A program made the position numbers and the translations under genes. Under the pieces are notes generated by a model. The model did no database searches and was not told the origin of the DNA. It worked only from the letters and a program-made list of their open reading frames with translations. A stretch of DNA of 64,000 nucleotides from Bacteriovoracaceae bacterium (GTDB lineage: Bacteria > Bdellovibrionota > UBA1018): contig CANFJX010000007.1 of the NCBI GenBank assembly GCA_947447665.1, positions 1-64,000 on the forward strand, in the 5' to 3' direction. Shown here in pieces: positions 10,388-19,427 of the stretch. How positions within the stretch are numbered: the stretch's first letter is position 1; each line of letters starts with the position of its first letter.

Positions 10388-10827
10388 TTGTTCCCTCTTT
10401 GCTCTAGCAGGAATTGCTTGTCATAAACTTCTCGATGGGTCGTGCTCATCTCATAAATATTACTGAGCTTAATTGCATCCTTAGGACAGGCCTCTTCACA
10501 CATTCCGCAAAAGCAACACCTGAGGAGATCGATTTCAAACTTTACCGGATACTTCTCTTTGTCAGGTCTTTCGCCGGCTTCGATATGAATGCACTCTGCT
10601 GGACACACGGTGGGACAAAGCATGCACGCCGTGCAATTCTCAACCCCATTAGTGGCCTTGATGTAGTGCATTCCGCGGTAACGGTCTGAATAATTCCGCC
10701 TTTCCTCAGGAAACTGAATAGTGACCTTCGGAGAAAAGAGCATGTTTTTCATCGTAATCATCAATCCCTTGATAATTTCGATCAGATAAAACTCTTGTAG
10801 GAAGCTTTTCTTCTTTTTTAACAGCAT
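10384..10827 (-). CDS. nuoI: NADH-quinone oxidoreductase subunit I (canonical set)
   Basis: Ferredoxin-like subunit (147 residues) carrying the two [4Fe-4S] clusters N6a and N6b, which pass electrons from the NADH module to NuoB. Both eight-Fe ligand sets are complete: CTACMLCPTVCP and CCFCGMCEEACP. An N-terminal amphipathic stretch (LIEIIKGLMITMKNM) probably lies on the membrane. It starts at the ATG at 10825-10827, right after the nuoH stop. Confidence 0.96.
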   Translation of the reverse strand: MLLKKKKSFLQEFYLIEIIKGLMITMKNMLFSPKVTIQFPEERRNYSDRYRGMHYIKATNGVENCTACMLCPTVCPAECIHIEAGERPDKEKYPVKFEIDLLRCCFCGMCEEACPKDAIKLSNIYEMSTTHREVYDKQFLLEQRGNK

Positions 10828-10830
10828 AGC

Positions 10831-11946
10831 TCAAACCCATCCATAATAGATCAAAATGGCAGTAACAAAAATGTTTCCTAAAGAGAGTGGAAGCATCACC
10901 TTCCAACCTAAGTCCATGAGTTGATCATATCTAAACCGAGGTAAGGTCCATCGAACCCAAACAAAAAGCCACATGAAAAATGCGACTTTAATCGAGAAGG
11001 AAGTCCCCTCAAATAAAACTCGAGCCCATTCCGCATAAACTCCTGTGAGGCCAAAAAGGTCCTGAACCCCGTGAAGAATCCAAGCCATCCCAGGAAGCAG
11101 CTGCCAGCCACCAAAATAAAGGGTCGCCAGGAGCCCTGAGGCTGTGGTCATATTCAGGTACTCAGCCATCATAAAAAGGGCAAACTTCATTGCACCATAC
11201 TCAAGATGATAGCCGGCAACAATTTCAGACTCGCCTTCGGGCAAGTCAAAGGGGAGTCGGTTAGTCTCAGCAAAAACGGCCACCAAGAAAACAAGGAAAC
11301 CCAAGGGCTGAACGAAGATACCCCATTTTGGAATTTGGAGCATCTCGGGCAGGGCAAATGGCCCTAACTGCGTGATAAGCTGCCCTTGTTGCCTAGCAAT
11401 ATCTCCTAGCTTGACGCTAGAAAATGTCATGATAATTCCAATCACTGACAGCCCCATCGACAGCTCGTAACTAATCATTTGTGACGAGCTTCTGAGACTA
11501 CCAAGCATTGTGTACTTATTATTGGAGGCCCAGCCCGCCATAATAATTCCATAGACACCCAGCGACGCTATCGAGAAAACGTAGAGCAATCCCACGTTTA
11601 AGTCAGCCACCTGAAACTGAACGGTTCGACCTCCCAACTGAATGGAGCTGGCGAATGGAATCACGGCGAAAGTCATAAAAGCAGGTACGACTGAAACTAA
11701 AGGGGCTAGTACGTAGTAGAATGGCTCCACGTGCCCTGGCACTGGATCTTCTTTCCATAAAAACTTAACCACATCTGCAAGAGACTGCAAAAGCCCCAGC
11801 GGGCCGCAGCGATTCGGTCCCAGTCGATTCTGCATCAGGGCTGAACCCCTGCGCTCGACCCACACCATCATTGGAACTACCTGCAAGAGGACGATCACTA
11901 GAAAACCAGCTTTGGCACCTACCTCGATCCAATCAAGAGTTTCCAT
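10831..11946 (-). CDS. nuoH: NADH-quinone oxidoreductase subunit H (canonical set)
   Basis: Eight-helix subunit (371 residues) that joins the peripheral arm to the membrane arm and forms most of the quinone tunnel and the start of the proton 'E-channel'. The family signatures are all present: ER.....Q.RLGPNRCGP, the GWASNNKY...LRSSSQMISYE segment with its Glu, and the acidic loop AETNRLPFDLPEGESEIVAGY. It is therefore expected to be functional, in contrast to NuoH2 in the upstream set. Confidence 0.97.
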   Translation of the reverse strand: METLDWIEVGAKAGFLVIVLLQVVPMMVWVERRGSALMQNRLGPNRCGPLGLLQSLADVVKFLWKEDPVPGHVEPFYYVLAPLVSVVPAFMTFAVIPFASSIQLGGRTVQFQVADLNVGLLYVFSIASLGVYGIIMAGWASNNKYTMLGSLRSSSQMISYELSMGLSVIGIIMTFSSVKLGDIARQQGQLITQLGPFALPEMLQIPKWGIFVQPLGFLVFLVAVFAETNRLPFDLPEGESEIVAGYHLEYGAMKFALFMMAEYLNMTTASGLLATLYFGGWQLLPGMAWILHGVQDLFGLTGVYAEWARVLFEGTSFSIKVAFFMWLFVWVRWTLPRFRYDQLMDLGWKVMLPLSLGNIFVTAILIYYGWV

Positions 11947-11949
11947 AGT

Positions 11950-13374
11950 TCACGCTGCCCCGTGGGCTTTCTTCCGATTAACCCACATCATCAAAATCTC
12001 CGAAACTGGCTTGGATTGTCCAAGAGGCTGTAATGCTCTTTTCAGCTTTTGCTCGCGTCCTTCGTAGTTCAAAATCGTTCCATCCTTTTCAGCGAAGGAA
12101 AGGCCGGGAAGGATTACTGAGAACATCATTGCCTGATCCTTCATAAAGACGCCAAGACCCACTTTTTCGACTCCGTCAATTTCTAACGGCAGAGTGGCTC
12201 TTCCTCCTCGAATTACCAACAAGGCCGTGATCTCCTTTGGCAGTTTTGTAAAACCGGGAATGCCTAGCTTTTCAAGGCCATGAAGATTTGAGGTCTTGCT
12301 CTTACGTTTTAAAATACGATCTTCAGGAGCATCATCCGCAGAGGAAACCACGCCTGGGGTACCAAAGTGATAGACTGGCGCTCCTGGATAATGCTGCGAA
12401 CGAAACTGAAGAATCGCAGCTCCCTCTTCTTGAGTGAGATCTGAGCCAATCAGAAACGCTATCTGTTTGCCGTCCAAAGTTGCCTTTGCCAGGTCAATTG
12501 AAGTACCCCAATCACAAACCTCAAGGCCTCCACTCTTAGAGCGGGCGGGATCAAGCAGGCGATCCTCTCTTTCTACATAATGGAAATTAAATCGCCCCTC
12601 GTCGCACAACCAGTGACGGTTAATTTCCATATTCTCCCGAGGGATACAACGGTAAATCTGATTATTATCCTGGTGGACTTCCATATTGCAGCCCTTAGAG
12701 CATCCCTCACAGACTGTAGGGACCTTAGTAAGAAACCACACTCGCTTCTTGAATCGAAAGTCCTTAATGGTCAGCGAGCCCGTCGGACAAATATCTGCGT
12801 AATTTCCAGCATAATCGGTCTCAAGAGGCTTTCCGTCGATCGTAGTGATCTCGGTGTTATTTCCTCTTTTTAAAGCCACCATCTCATGAATTCCGGCGAC
12901 CTCACTTCCGAACCGAATGCAGCGTGTACAGTGGATGCACCGATTCATATTCTTCTTAATCACCGGTCCCATATCCAAATCGAGATACGTTCGTCGTTCC
13001 TCGGTGTAACGCGAGTACGCTGATCCGTATTTGTACGAATTGTCCTGCAAATCACACTCGCCCGACTTGTCGCAAATCGGGCAATCTAATGGATGGTTTG
13101 CAAGAAGAAACTCCATCACTGACTTCTGGTTCTCGGCCGTCTTCGGTGACTTAGTCTTTACAACCATCCCCTCGGTCGCCATAGTGGAACAAGCAGTTTG
13201 AAGCTTGGGCATTTTTTCGACTTCAACCGCGCACATCCGACACTGCGCCACAACGGAAAGACCTGGGTGGTAACAGAAAAGGGGAATATCAATTCCAGCA
13301 TTTTTTGCTACTTCAATTAAATTTTGTCCCGGCGTAAACTCAGCTTCACGCCCGTCAATTATACATTTGGGCAT
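11950..13374 (-). CDS. nuoG: NADH-quinone oxidoreductase subunit G, short form
   Basis: Iron-sulfur subunit of the NADH module. The N-terminal ~260 residues are complete. They hold the [2Fe-2S] ligands (CYHPG, CRMC, then C in QTACSTM), the His/Cys set of N5 (HPLDCPICDKSGEC), the N4 set (CIHCTRC with a later CPTG), and the optional N7 set (CEGCSKGC and WLCDEGRF). The rest is much shorter than in most NuoG proteins: 474 residues instead of about 700-900, so most of the molybdopterin-oxidoreductase-like domain is missing. The reading frame ends cleanly, which suggests a short family form rather than a recent truncation. GAGGTGG precedes the ATG. The start overlaps the end of nuoF by 16 bases. 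Confidence 0.94.
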   Translation of the reverse strand: MPKCIIDGREAEFTPGQNLIEVAKNAGIDIPLFCYHPGLSVVAQCRMCAVEVEKMPKLQTACSTMATEGMVVKTKSPKTAENQKSVMEFLLANHPLDCPICDKSGECDLQDNSYKYGSAYSRYTEERRTYLDLDMGPVIKKNMNRCIHCTRCIRFGSEVAGIHEMVALKRGNNTEITTIDGKPLETDYAGNYADICPTGSLTIKDFRFKKRVWFLTKVPTVCEGCSKGCNMEVHQDNNQIYRCIPRENMEINRHWLCDEGRFNFHYVEREDRLLDPARSKSGGLEVCDWGTSIDLAKATLDGKQIAFLIGSDLTQEEGAAILQFRSQHYPGAPVYHFGTPGVVSSADDAPEDRILKRKSKTSNLHGLEKLGIPGFTKLPKEITALLVIRGGRATLPLEIDGVEKVGLGVFMKDQAMMFSVILPGLSFAEKDGTILNYEGREQKLKRALQPLGQSKPVSEILMMWVNRKKAHGAA

Positions 13375-14633
13375 TTTCCACCTCGAATGTGAGCCTCAAA
13401 ATCAGCTCTAAATTTTTTCACAAAACTCATAACTGGCCCGGCGGCCGCATCACCCAGCGCGCAGAGCGTCCGGCCGCTGATATTATTGGAGATATCCAGC
13501 AACATAGCCAAATCTTCTTCACGGCCGTGGCCGTGCTCGATTCTCTCAATGATATCCTCCATCCACTTACATCCCTCGCGACAAGGAGTGCACTGACCGC
13601 AGGACTCGTGAGCATAAAATCGAGTAATTCTCTGGAGAAGCTTCACAACACAATAATCTTCGCTCACGACGAGAATAGCTGCAGAACCCAACATGGTGCC
13701 AATCTTCATCAAGGGTTCGATATCTGCGATCACATCAATTTCGTCGGCAGTCAAAACCGGGGCAGACGATCCGCCGGGAATTACAGCCTTGAGCTTCTTA
13801 TCCCCAAGAATTCCATGGCAGTGGTCATAAATGAGCTGTCGCAAAGTAACACTTCCGGCGCCTAACTCATAAACTCCTGGCTTTTTCACGTGTCCAGAGA
13901 CGCAGAAAAGCCGGGTTCCTCCGGATTTTTCCAATTTTCCGAGACCCGAAAACCACTCGCCGCCTCGGTTAATAATATAAGGGACTGCTGCCAGGGTCTC
14001 TACATTGTTTACGATCGTAGGCCCACCAAAGGCACCCGCCTGAGCAGGGAATGGAGGCTTAACCCGAGGCTCCCCACGCTTTCCCTCAAGGGAGTTGAGC
14101 AAGCCCGTCTCTTCGCCACAAATGTAAGCGCCCGCTCCGCGGTGTACGGTTAAATCAAAATCAAAGCCACTGCCCTGAATATTTTTCCCCAGGTATCCGG
14201 CATCATAAGCTTCTTGAATCGCTTGATCTAAAAGCTTCGCTTCTCGGGTATATTCCCCTCGAATATAGATATAGCCATGATGAGCACCAATGGCGAATCC
14301 ACCAATCACCATCCCCTCAATCAAAAGATGAGGGGTATATCTCATAATGTCTCGGTCCTTGAAAGTTCCCGGCTCAGACTCGTCGGCGTTACAAACCAGG
14401 TACTTAGCCTTCGGTGACTGTTTTGGGATAAAGCCCCACTTCATCCCAGTCGGGAAACCGGCCCCACCCCGTCCTCTCATATTGGACTTCTTCATCTCTG
14501 AAATAATATCGTCCGGAGACAAGGTCAGGGCTTTTTTAACGGCCGTGTAGCCGGCCATGTTTTTTTGATAAAACGCTAGTGGCCGCGACTCCTCGTTAAA
14601 ATACTGAATAAATAGTGTTTCGGGCGTTTCCAT
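13359..14633 (-). CDS. nuoF: NADH-quinone oxidoreductase subunit F
   Basis: NADH-binding and FMN-binding subunit (424 residues), where complex I takes electrons from NADH. Visible motifs are the glycine-rich nucleotide loop RGRGGAGFPTGMKW, the FMN/NADH region GAGAYICGEETGLLNSLEG, and the N3 [4Fe-4S] ligands SCGQCTPCREG with the fourth Cys in TLCALGD. Only one copy exists in the window. If the upstream 11-subunit set uses NADH, it would have to borrow this module. A GGAG site lies seven bases before the ATG. Confidence 0.97.
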   Translation of the reverse strand: METPETLFIQYFNEESRPLAFYQKNMAGYTAVKKALTLSPDDIISEMKKSNMRGRGGAGFPTGMKWGFIPKQSPKAKYLVCNADESEPGTFKDRDIMRYTPHLLIEGMVIGGFAIGAHHGYIYIRGEYTREAKLLDQAIQEAYDAGYLGKNIQGSGFDFDLTVHRGAGAYICGEETGLLNSLEGKRGEPRVKPPFPAQAGAFGGPTIVNNVETLAAVPYIINRGGEWFSGLGKLEKSGGTRLFCVSGHVKKPGVYELGAGSVTLRQLIYDHCHGILGDKKLKAVIPGGSSAPVLTADEIDVIADIEPLMKIGTMLGSAAILVVSEDYCVVKLLQRITRFYAHESCGQCTPCREGCKWMEDIIERIEHGHGREEDLAMLLDISNNISGRTLCALGDAAAGPVMSFVKKFRADFEAHIRGGKCPNV

Positions 14634-14637
14634 GGCT

Positions 14638-15114
14638 TTACTCCAAATGATCCAGCAGTTGATCTAGTTTCGAGACCGTCAAATTCTCATGATAGTCATC
14701 ATTCAGCATCATTGCGGGAGCTGTGCCGCAAGCGCCCAGACACTCTTCTTCAACTAAAGTAAACTTTTTATCCCGAGTGGTTTCTCCAACCTGGATGCCG
14801 AATTTCTTCTCACAGTGTTGAACTAACTCCTCAGAACCCCTGAGACAGCAGGCTACGTTAGTGCAAACCTTTAAATGATATTTTCCAACTGGTTTCAAAT
14901 TATACATCGTATAAAAAGAAGCCACCTCTCGAACCTGGGCAGGATGAATTCCAATGAAATCACCCACCTCCTCGAGAATTTCTGGTGAAAGCCAGCCGAA
15001 TTCGTCCTGAGCTGCATGAAGTGCAGGCAAGAGAAGCGCTACTTTCGATGGATAACGACTTTCAAGCGTCGTCATCGCACTGTAAAATTTTTCAGAAAGC
15101 AATTTCTTTCCCAT
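14638..15114 (-). CDS. nuoE: NADH-quinone oxidoreductase subunit E
   Basis: Thioredoxin-fold [2Fe-2S] subunit (158 residues) that sits beside NuoF. The four ligands are visible as CTNVAC and CLGAC near the C-terminus. The frame is open for 34 more codons upstream, but that stretch lies over the end of nuoD and is not NuoE-like. The ATG at 15112-15114 has GAGGG seven bases upstream and is the better start. It follows nuoD by 25 bases. Confidence 0.95.
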   Translation of the reverse strand: MGKKLLSEKFYSAMTTLESRYPSKVALLLPALHAAQDEFGWLSPEILEEVGDFIGIHPAQVREVASFYTMYNLKPVGKYHLKVCTNVACCLRGSEELVQHCEKKFGIQVGETTRDKKFTLVEEECLGACGTAPAMMLNDDYHENLTVSKLDQLLDHLE

Positions 15115-15139
15115 GATAAAACCCTCGTCTGCAGACGCT

Positions 15140-16390
15140 CTACCGGTCCAATTCTCCGGCAATGATGTTGATACTTCCCAGCGCTGCCACCATATCCGCG
15201 ATCTTCTCACCTTCAACCATGGGGCTGATTGCTTGAAAATGCCAGACTGATGGGCCTCGGATTCGCATTCGGTGAGCGCGAGGAGCGCCTTTACTGACGA
15301 TATAAAAGCCTAGCTCACCATTCGCAGCTTCGAACTGAGTATAGGCCTCACCCTCAGGTACATCGAACCCCGTCATAAAGAATTTAAAATGATGGATCAT
15401 TCCCTCCATCGTATTGTGAACCACGGTCTTCTCTGGAATACGTACCCGCTTATCCTCAGACCAAATGGGACCTTTCTTCATCTTGTCTGCACACTGACTG
15501 AGAATATTGAGTGACTGACGAATCTCACTGAGACGAATCATATAACGATCGAACACGTCACCATTCTGCGCAACAGGGACATCGAACTCGACATCCTTAT
15601 AAAACAGACAGGGCTGATCTCGCCTCAGATCGAGATCGATCCCGGCAGCTCGTGCATTTGGCCCAGAAAAAGAGTATTGTAAGCAGTCTTCTTTATTGAA
15701 GACGCCCACTCCCACGGTCCTTTTTTTCCAGATCTTGTTATTCGTTAGCAAGTCATCCATTTCATCGATGACTTGGCGTGTCTTCTCAACCCAGGCCTTA
15801 AGTTCCCGCTCAAACCCATCGGGAGCGTCTCCCATGAGACCGCCAATTCGAGTAAACGAAGTAGTCAGGCGGGCGCCACAGAGCTTTTCAACCAAGGTAT
15901 ATGCTTCTTCTCGCTGATGAAAACCGTAGAGGAAAAAGGAAAAAGCGCCCAAATCAACGGCATTAATGCCGATACAGATCAGATGATCCATAATTCGAGC
16001 GAGCTCGCAGCAAATCATCCGAATCCAAACGCATCGCTCTGGCACTTCAATGCCCATCAATTTTTCAACTGAAAGGGCATAGGTCACATTATTAATGAGA
16101 GCAGAACAATAATTGAGCCGATCGGTATACACGGCAAAATTGTGGTAAGTGCGGTTTTCTCCCAGCTTTTCTTTAGCTCGGTGGGTAAAGCCAAACTCAC
16201 AATAAGATTTCTCAATGGTTTCCCCATTAAGCTTGGCTACCATTCTGAGTGCGCCGTGCATCGCTGGATGTGTCGGACCAATATTAACGATTACCCGAGC
16301 GTCACCCCAAAGATCGTCGGGATCATGCTCCATTTGATATCCTGCTGGCAAGTCGGTCTGGCTTCTTCTGGCTTCTCTGGTTTCTGTCAT
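15140..16390 (-). CDS. nuoD: NADH-quinone oxidoreductase subunit D (canonical set)
   Basis: 49-kDa-type subunit (416 residues) that, with NuoB and NuoH, builds the quinone-reduction site. The two residues that contact the quinone head group in known structures are kept: His45 in GPTHPAMHG and Tyr94 in DRLNY. The C-terminus ends in the usual ...GELDR. It is a separate protein, not the NuoCD fusion of enterobacteria. It is the reference for NuoD2, in which the same two positions are both proline. Confidence 0.97.
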   Translation of the reverse strand: MTETREARRSQTDLPAGYQMEHDPDDLWGDARVIVNIGPTHPAMHGALRMVAKLNGETIEKSYCEFGFTHRAKEKLGENRTYHNFAVYTDRLNYCSALINNVTYALSVEKLMGIEVPERCVWIRMICCELARIMDHLICIGINAVDLGAFSFFLYGFHQREEAYTLVEKLCGARLTTSFTRIGGLMGDAPDGFERELKAWVEKTRQVIDEMDDLLTNNKIWKKRTVGVGVFNKEDCLQYSFSGPNARAAGIDLDLRRDQPCLFYKDVEFDVPVAQNGDVFDRYMIRLSEIRQSLNILSQCADKMKKGPIWSEDKRVRIPEKTVVHNTMEGMIHHFKFFMTGFDVPEGEAYTQFEAANGELGFYIVSKGAPRAHRMRIRGPSVWHFQAISPMVEGEKIADMVAALGSINIIAGELDR

Positions 16391-16399
16391 TACTCGCCC

Positions 16400-16966
16400 C
16401 TACTTCAATCGCTCTGGGTCTACGGCCTGAGAATCAGTAAAGATTTGATAGCCCTTAAGTGGGTAATCTTTTCTTAACGGATGCCCAACCCATCGCTCAT
16501 CCATTAAGATCCTCCTGAGATCAGGGTGACCGCTAAATTTAATTCCAAACATATCGAAAATTTCTCGCTCAGCCCAGTTAGCGCCCTTCCAAACCGTTAC
16601 CACAGAGGGCACATCCTCTCCCTCTGGGACTCTTACTTTGAGCCTGAATCGGCACAACTGGGTTTGCGAAAACAGCTGATAAACTACCTCAAAGCGCGGA
16701 TCAGCAGTTTCGTCAGTTGCGGTTATATCTGCTAAAAATCCGTACGAAAATCCCTCAGACGCCTTCACAAATTGAAGGACTTCGAGGATTTTGGCCTTTT
16801 GAACATAAACAATTGGAACATCTGTGGGATACACCACCGGCATTCGAACCTCTTCAATGGCCGATCCAAAAACTTTCTGGAGCTCTGCCACTTGGCTTTT
16901 CCAAATATCACCGAATCTGGTTATCCAGTCGCCGCCATTACCTGGTATCGGGTGTCTGATGTCCAT
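16400..16966 (-). CDS. nuoC: NADH-quinone oxidoreductase subunit C (canonical set)
   Basis: 30-kDa-type hydrophilic subunit (188 residues) of the connecting module. The family signature [22 protein letters not shown] is intact, followed by the usual basic tail with [10 protein letters not shown]. The frame could begin at a TTG at 16970-16972, but the ATG two codons later (16964-16966) has AAGGG seven bases upstream and is preferred. It lies between nuoB and nuoD with short gaps. Confidence 0.95.
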   Translation of the reverse strand: MDIRHPIPGNGGDWITRFGDIWKSQVAELQKVFGSAIEEVRMPVVYPTDVPIVYVQKAKILEVLQFVKASEGFSYGFLADITATDETADPRFEVVYQLFSQTQLCRFRLKVRVPEGEDVPSVVTVWKGANWAEREIFDMFGIKFSGHPDLRRILMDERWVGHPLRKDYPLKGYQIFTDSQAVDPERLK

Positions 16967-16981
16967 GCGCAATCCCTTTGG

Positions 16982-17479
16982 TTAAACTTGTTTAAGCTGA
17001 GCCAATCGCTTCTGCGACTGGGTTTGCCCCTGAGCGATCAGCTCTTGAAGCCTCATCAGGCCGTGGATTACGCCTTCGGGAGCCGGAGGACAGCCAGGAA
17101 TGTAAACATCCACAGGGATCATCGTATCAATTCCCTGAAGGACGCTATAAACGTTGAAAATACCACCAGAAGACGCGCACGCACCAAACGACATAACATA
17201 TTTGGGATCACTCATCTGATCGTAAACAGTCTTTAACACGGGAGCCATCTTGAGATTGATAATTCCCGCAACAATGAGCAAATCACTCTGGCGGGGCGAA
17301 AATCGAATCACCTCAGCGCCAAATCTGGACATGTCGTAGTCTGAAGCCAATGAGGCCATCATTTCAATACCACAACAACTCGTTCCAAAAGGCAGGGGCC
17401 AAATTGAATTTTTTCGTCCCCAATTAATTAGGTCGTCCAGTCGAGTGGTGACAAAACCTACTGATCCATCTTTTCCCAT
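16982..17479 (-). CDS. nuoB: NADH-quinone oxidoreductase subunit B (canonical set)
   Basis: PSST-type subunit (165 residues) that binds cluster N2, the last Fe-S centre before quinone. All four ligands are visible: the tandem cysteines in [11 protein letters not shown], one in GACASSGG and one in [13 protein letters not shown] lies seven bases before the ATG. A 64-bp gap separates it from nuoA, longer than most gaps in this operon; no clear promoter or hairpin was seen there. Confidence 0.97.
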   Translation of the reverse strand: MGKDGSVGFVTTRLDDLINWGRKNSIWPLPFGTSCCGIEMMASLASDYDMSRFGAEVIRFSPRQSDLLIVAGIINLKMAPVLKTVYDQMSDPKYVMSFGACASSGGIFNVYSVLQGIDTMIPVDVYIPGCPPAPEGVIHGLMRLQELIAQGQTQSQKRLAQLKQV

Positions 17480-17543
17480 AAATCAATCCTCTTACCTTCT
17501 GTGTCAGGAGCGCGCTAGCGGCTCGATATCGTACCAAGCGGGA

Positions 17544-17903
17544 TCATTCCCACTCCAGCGCACCCTTTCCCAAAACGTAGATATATCCAATTAGCAAAAT
17601 CCCAACGAAAAATCCCATCTCAAGCAGAATGAAGGAATTCACTGCGAGATATTTTTTGTAGACCACGGCCCAAGGATAAAAGAAAATCCCCTCAACATCA
17701 AAAAGCAGAAATAAAATAGCCACTAAATAGAATCGTACTGAAAATCGGTGATGGGCAGATCCGAATGACGGCATGCCGCATTCAAATGGCCGATTTTTTC
17801 TTGAGTTTGGAATCCCTGTACCCAAGAGCGTAGTCAAAAGCAAAGCGCCCAAACCAACGGCAAGCCCTACCAACAACAAAATAAGCACTGGGATATAGGT
17901 CAT
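17544..17903 (-). CDS. nuoA: NADH-quinone oxidoreductase subunit A (canonical set)
   Basis: Three-helix subunit (119 residues) at the NuoH/NuoJ interface. It keeps the loop cysteine in RPFECGMP (Cys42), which takes part in active/deactive switching in some species, and the conserved acids in LLFDVEGIFFYPW (Asp69, Glu71). It is the first gene of the 14-subunit set and begins only 33 bp after nuoN2. No Shine-Dalgarno site is visible. Instead a TATAAA hexamer lies seven bases before the ATG, which may be a leaderless internal promoter. Confidence 0.95.
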   Translation of the reverse strand: MTYIPVLILLLVGLAVGLGALLLTTLLGTGIPNSRKNRPFECGMPSFGSAHHRFSVRFYLVAILFLLFDVEGIFFYPWAVVYKKYLAVNSFILLEMGFFVGILLIGYIYVLGKGALEWE

Positions 17904-17910
17904 AGTTTTT

Positions 17911-17916
17911 TTTATA
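17911..17916 (-). promoter_or_regulatory. Possible internal -10 element for nuoA
   Basis: On the minus strand a TATAAA lies seven bases upstream of the nuoA ATG, in the 33-bp gap after nuoN2. No convincing -35 hexamer is seen. The distance would put the transcription start at or next to the ATG. If real, it would let the canonical complex I be expressed separately from the upstream paralogue. Confidence 0.3.
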
Positions 17917-17936
17917 GCCCGTTGCGTGGCGCGGTG

Positions 17937-19409
17937 CTACCAAAAAATAAACCCGAGGGACTCACCAGCTCCTTTTAGAACCAGACCCGCGAAAATTCCG
18001 GCTAAAGCCATAGGTATGACTAAGACAGCAAGGTAGACTTTTCTTCCTAGTTCGGGGGTCAGGATAGTGGCGGGCTTTTTGAACTCTCCAACCAAATGAT
18101 ACGAGAGTCGAGTGACTGCAACGGATGACAATACCATGGACATAACGCCGACCACCGCAAGAGGATAGCGTCCGCTTCCGATCACAGCGCCAATCAGAGC
18201 AAACTTTCCAATAAAGCCAGGGAGGGGAGGACTACCGACGAGGCACAATAAGAACAAAACAAGACAAACACACTCAAAGACTGCCCTCTTGAGCATTCCC
18301 CGTAGGTCCTGGATTCGATCCGACTTAATCTCGTCAAAAATAAAGGCTAAAACATAAAAGATCCCGGTCAGCGCAAAAACCTGAATCACCAGATTATAAA
18401 GTAGCGCTGCGATCCCTACCTGATCTAGGACTAAAAGCCCCATCATCATGAAACCCGTTTCGGCCACGACCAGATAGCCCACTAATCTCTTGGTAGACTC
18501 TTGTTTCAAGGCCAAAAGAGAGCCAATCATCATCGTTAGACCCGATACGACTGAAAAAATCTGGGTCCAGTCAATCCCACCCAAAACCTCCCAATGACCC
18601 GCTGTCAAGCCAGGCTGAGTAAAGACGACAATCAAGAGTCGAATGGTGATGGCGAACCCAGCTGCCCGAGATCCCACTGAAAGAAAGGCAGCAGCTGGAG
18701 TAGGGGCACCCTCCATGATGTCTGGGGTAATTAGGTACATTGGAAAAGCACCAATCTGAAAACTCATCGATAGAAAAATAAAAGTAAATACAACTAGCAT
18801 CACCCGAGGTGGCAGAGGCTGAACTAAAAGAGCCCTATGCATGTCATAAATATTGAGCGAATGGGTGTAGGCAAATAAAATTGCAAGCGAGTACAGAAAG
18901 AGCGCTCCAGCCACGGCACCAAATGCCAGGTACTTTACTGCTGCTTCAGTTGAAAGAATCGATCTTCTTCCAAAAGCTGCCAAAAAATACGAAACGACAT
19001 TAAGGAACAATAACGACAAGTAAGCCAGGATCACATCAGCTGCCGAAGCCACGAGGCACATAGCTAAAGAAGCTGCCAAGACCAGCGCAATGTACTCGGT
19101 TCGTCGGCCCAGATTAATTTCCCTAGTTTGGCCTACTGAAGCAATGCTCAGTGCCGCAAGCGTGATAAAGATTAATTTAAAAAAAAGCGAAAATCCATCG
19201 AGGCAGAATCCGCCTCCGAAAATCGGAACAGATCCATATTGATAGCTATAGACTGCATAAAAAAAAGCAGACCCCAATCCCAGAAGTGAGATTACCCTAA
19301 TGAGCCTGAGCTGCTCGCCTTCATAAGTGATCTCACTGGCGATCACAAAGGCGAGAGTAACAGCAATCAGAATCTCCGGCATGATGTACAAGAATTCCTT
19401 CACGATCAT
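17937..19409 (-). CDS. nuoN2: Complex I NuoN-like subunit of the 11-gene paralogue
   Basis: Antiporter-like membrane protein (490 residues), clearly a NuoN: it keeps the ITPDIMEGAPTP segment and the same helix pattern. Aligned without gaps to canonical NuoN in each local segment, the TM5 Glu149 becomes Leu134, the TM7 Lys234 becomes Gln218 and the TM8 Lys264 becomes Arg248. The TM12 Lys (GFIGKF) is kept. It is therefore unlikely to move protons by the known path. GGGAG abuts the first ATG; a GTG two codons later (19401-19403) has better spacing and could be the true start. It is the last gene of the 11-gene set, 33 bp before nuoA. Confidence 0.85.
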   Translation of the reverse strand: MIVKEFLYIMPEILIAVTLAFVIASEITYEGEQLRLIRVISLLGLGSAFFYAVYSYQYGSVPIFGGGFCLDGFSLFFKLIFITLAALSIASVGQTREINLGRRTEYIALVLAASLAMCLVASAADVILAYLSLLFLNVVSYFLAAFGRRSILSTEAAVKYLAFGAVAGALFLYSLAILFAYTHSLNIYDMHRALLVQPLPPRVMLVVFTFIFLSMSFQIGAFPMYLITPDIMEGAPTPAAAFLSVGSRAAGFAITIRLLIVVFTQPGLTAGHWEVLGGIDWTQIFSVVSGLTMMIGSLLALKQESTKRLVGYLVVAETGFMMMGLLVLDQVGIAALLYNLVIQVFALTGIFYVLAFIFDEIKSDRIQDLRGMLKRAVFECVCLVLFLLCLVGSPPLPGFIGKFALIGAVIGSGRYPLAVVGVMSMVLSSVAVTRLSYHLVGEFKKPATILTPELGRKVYLAVLVIPMALAGIFAGLVLKGAGESLGFIFW

Positions 19410-19427
19410 CTCCCTTTTATGCCCAAC

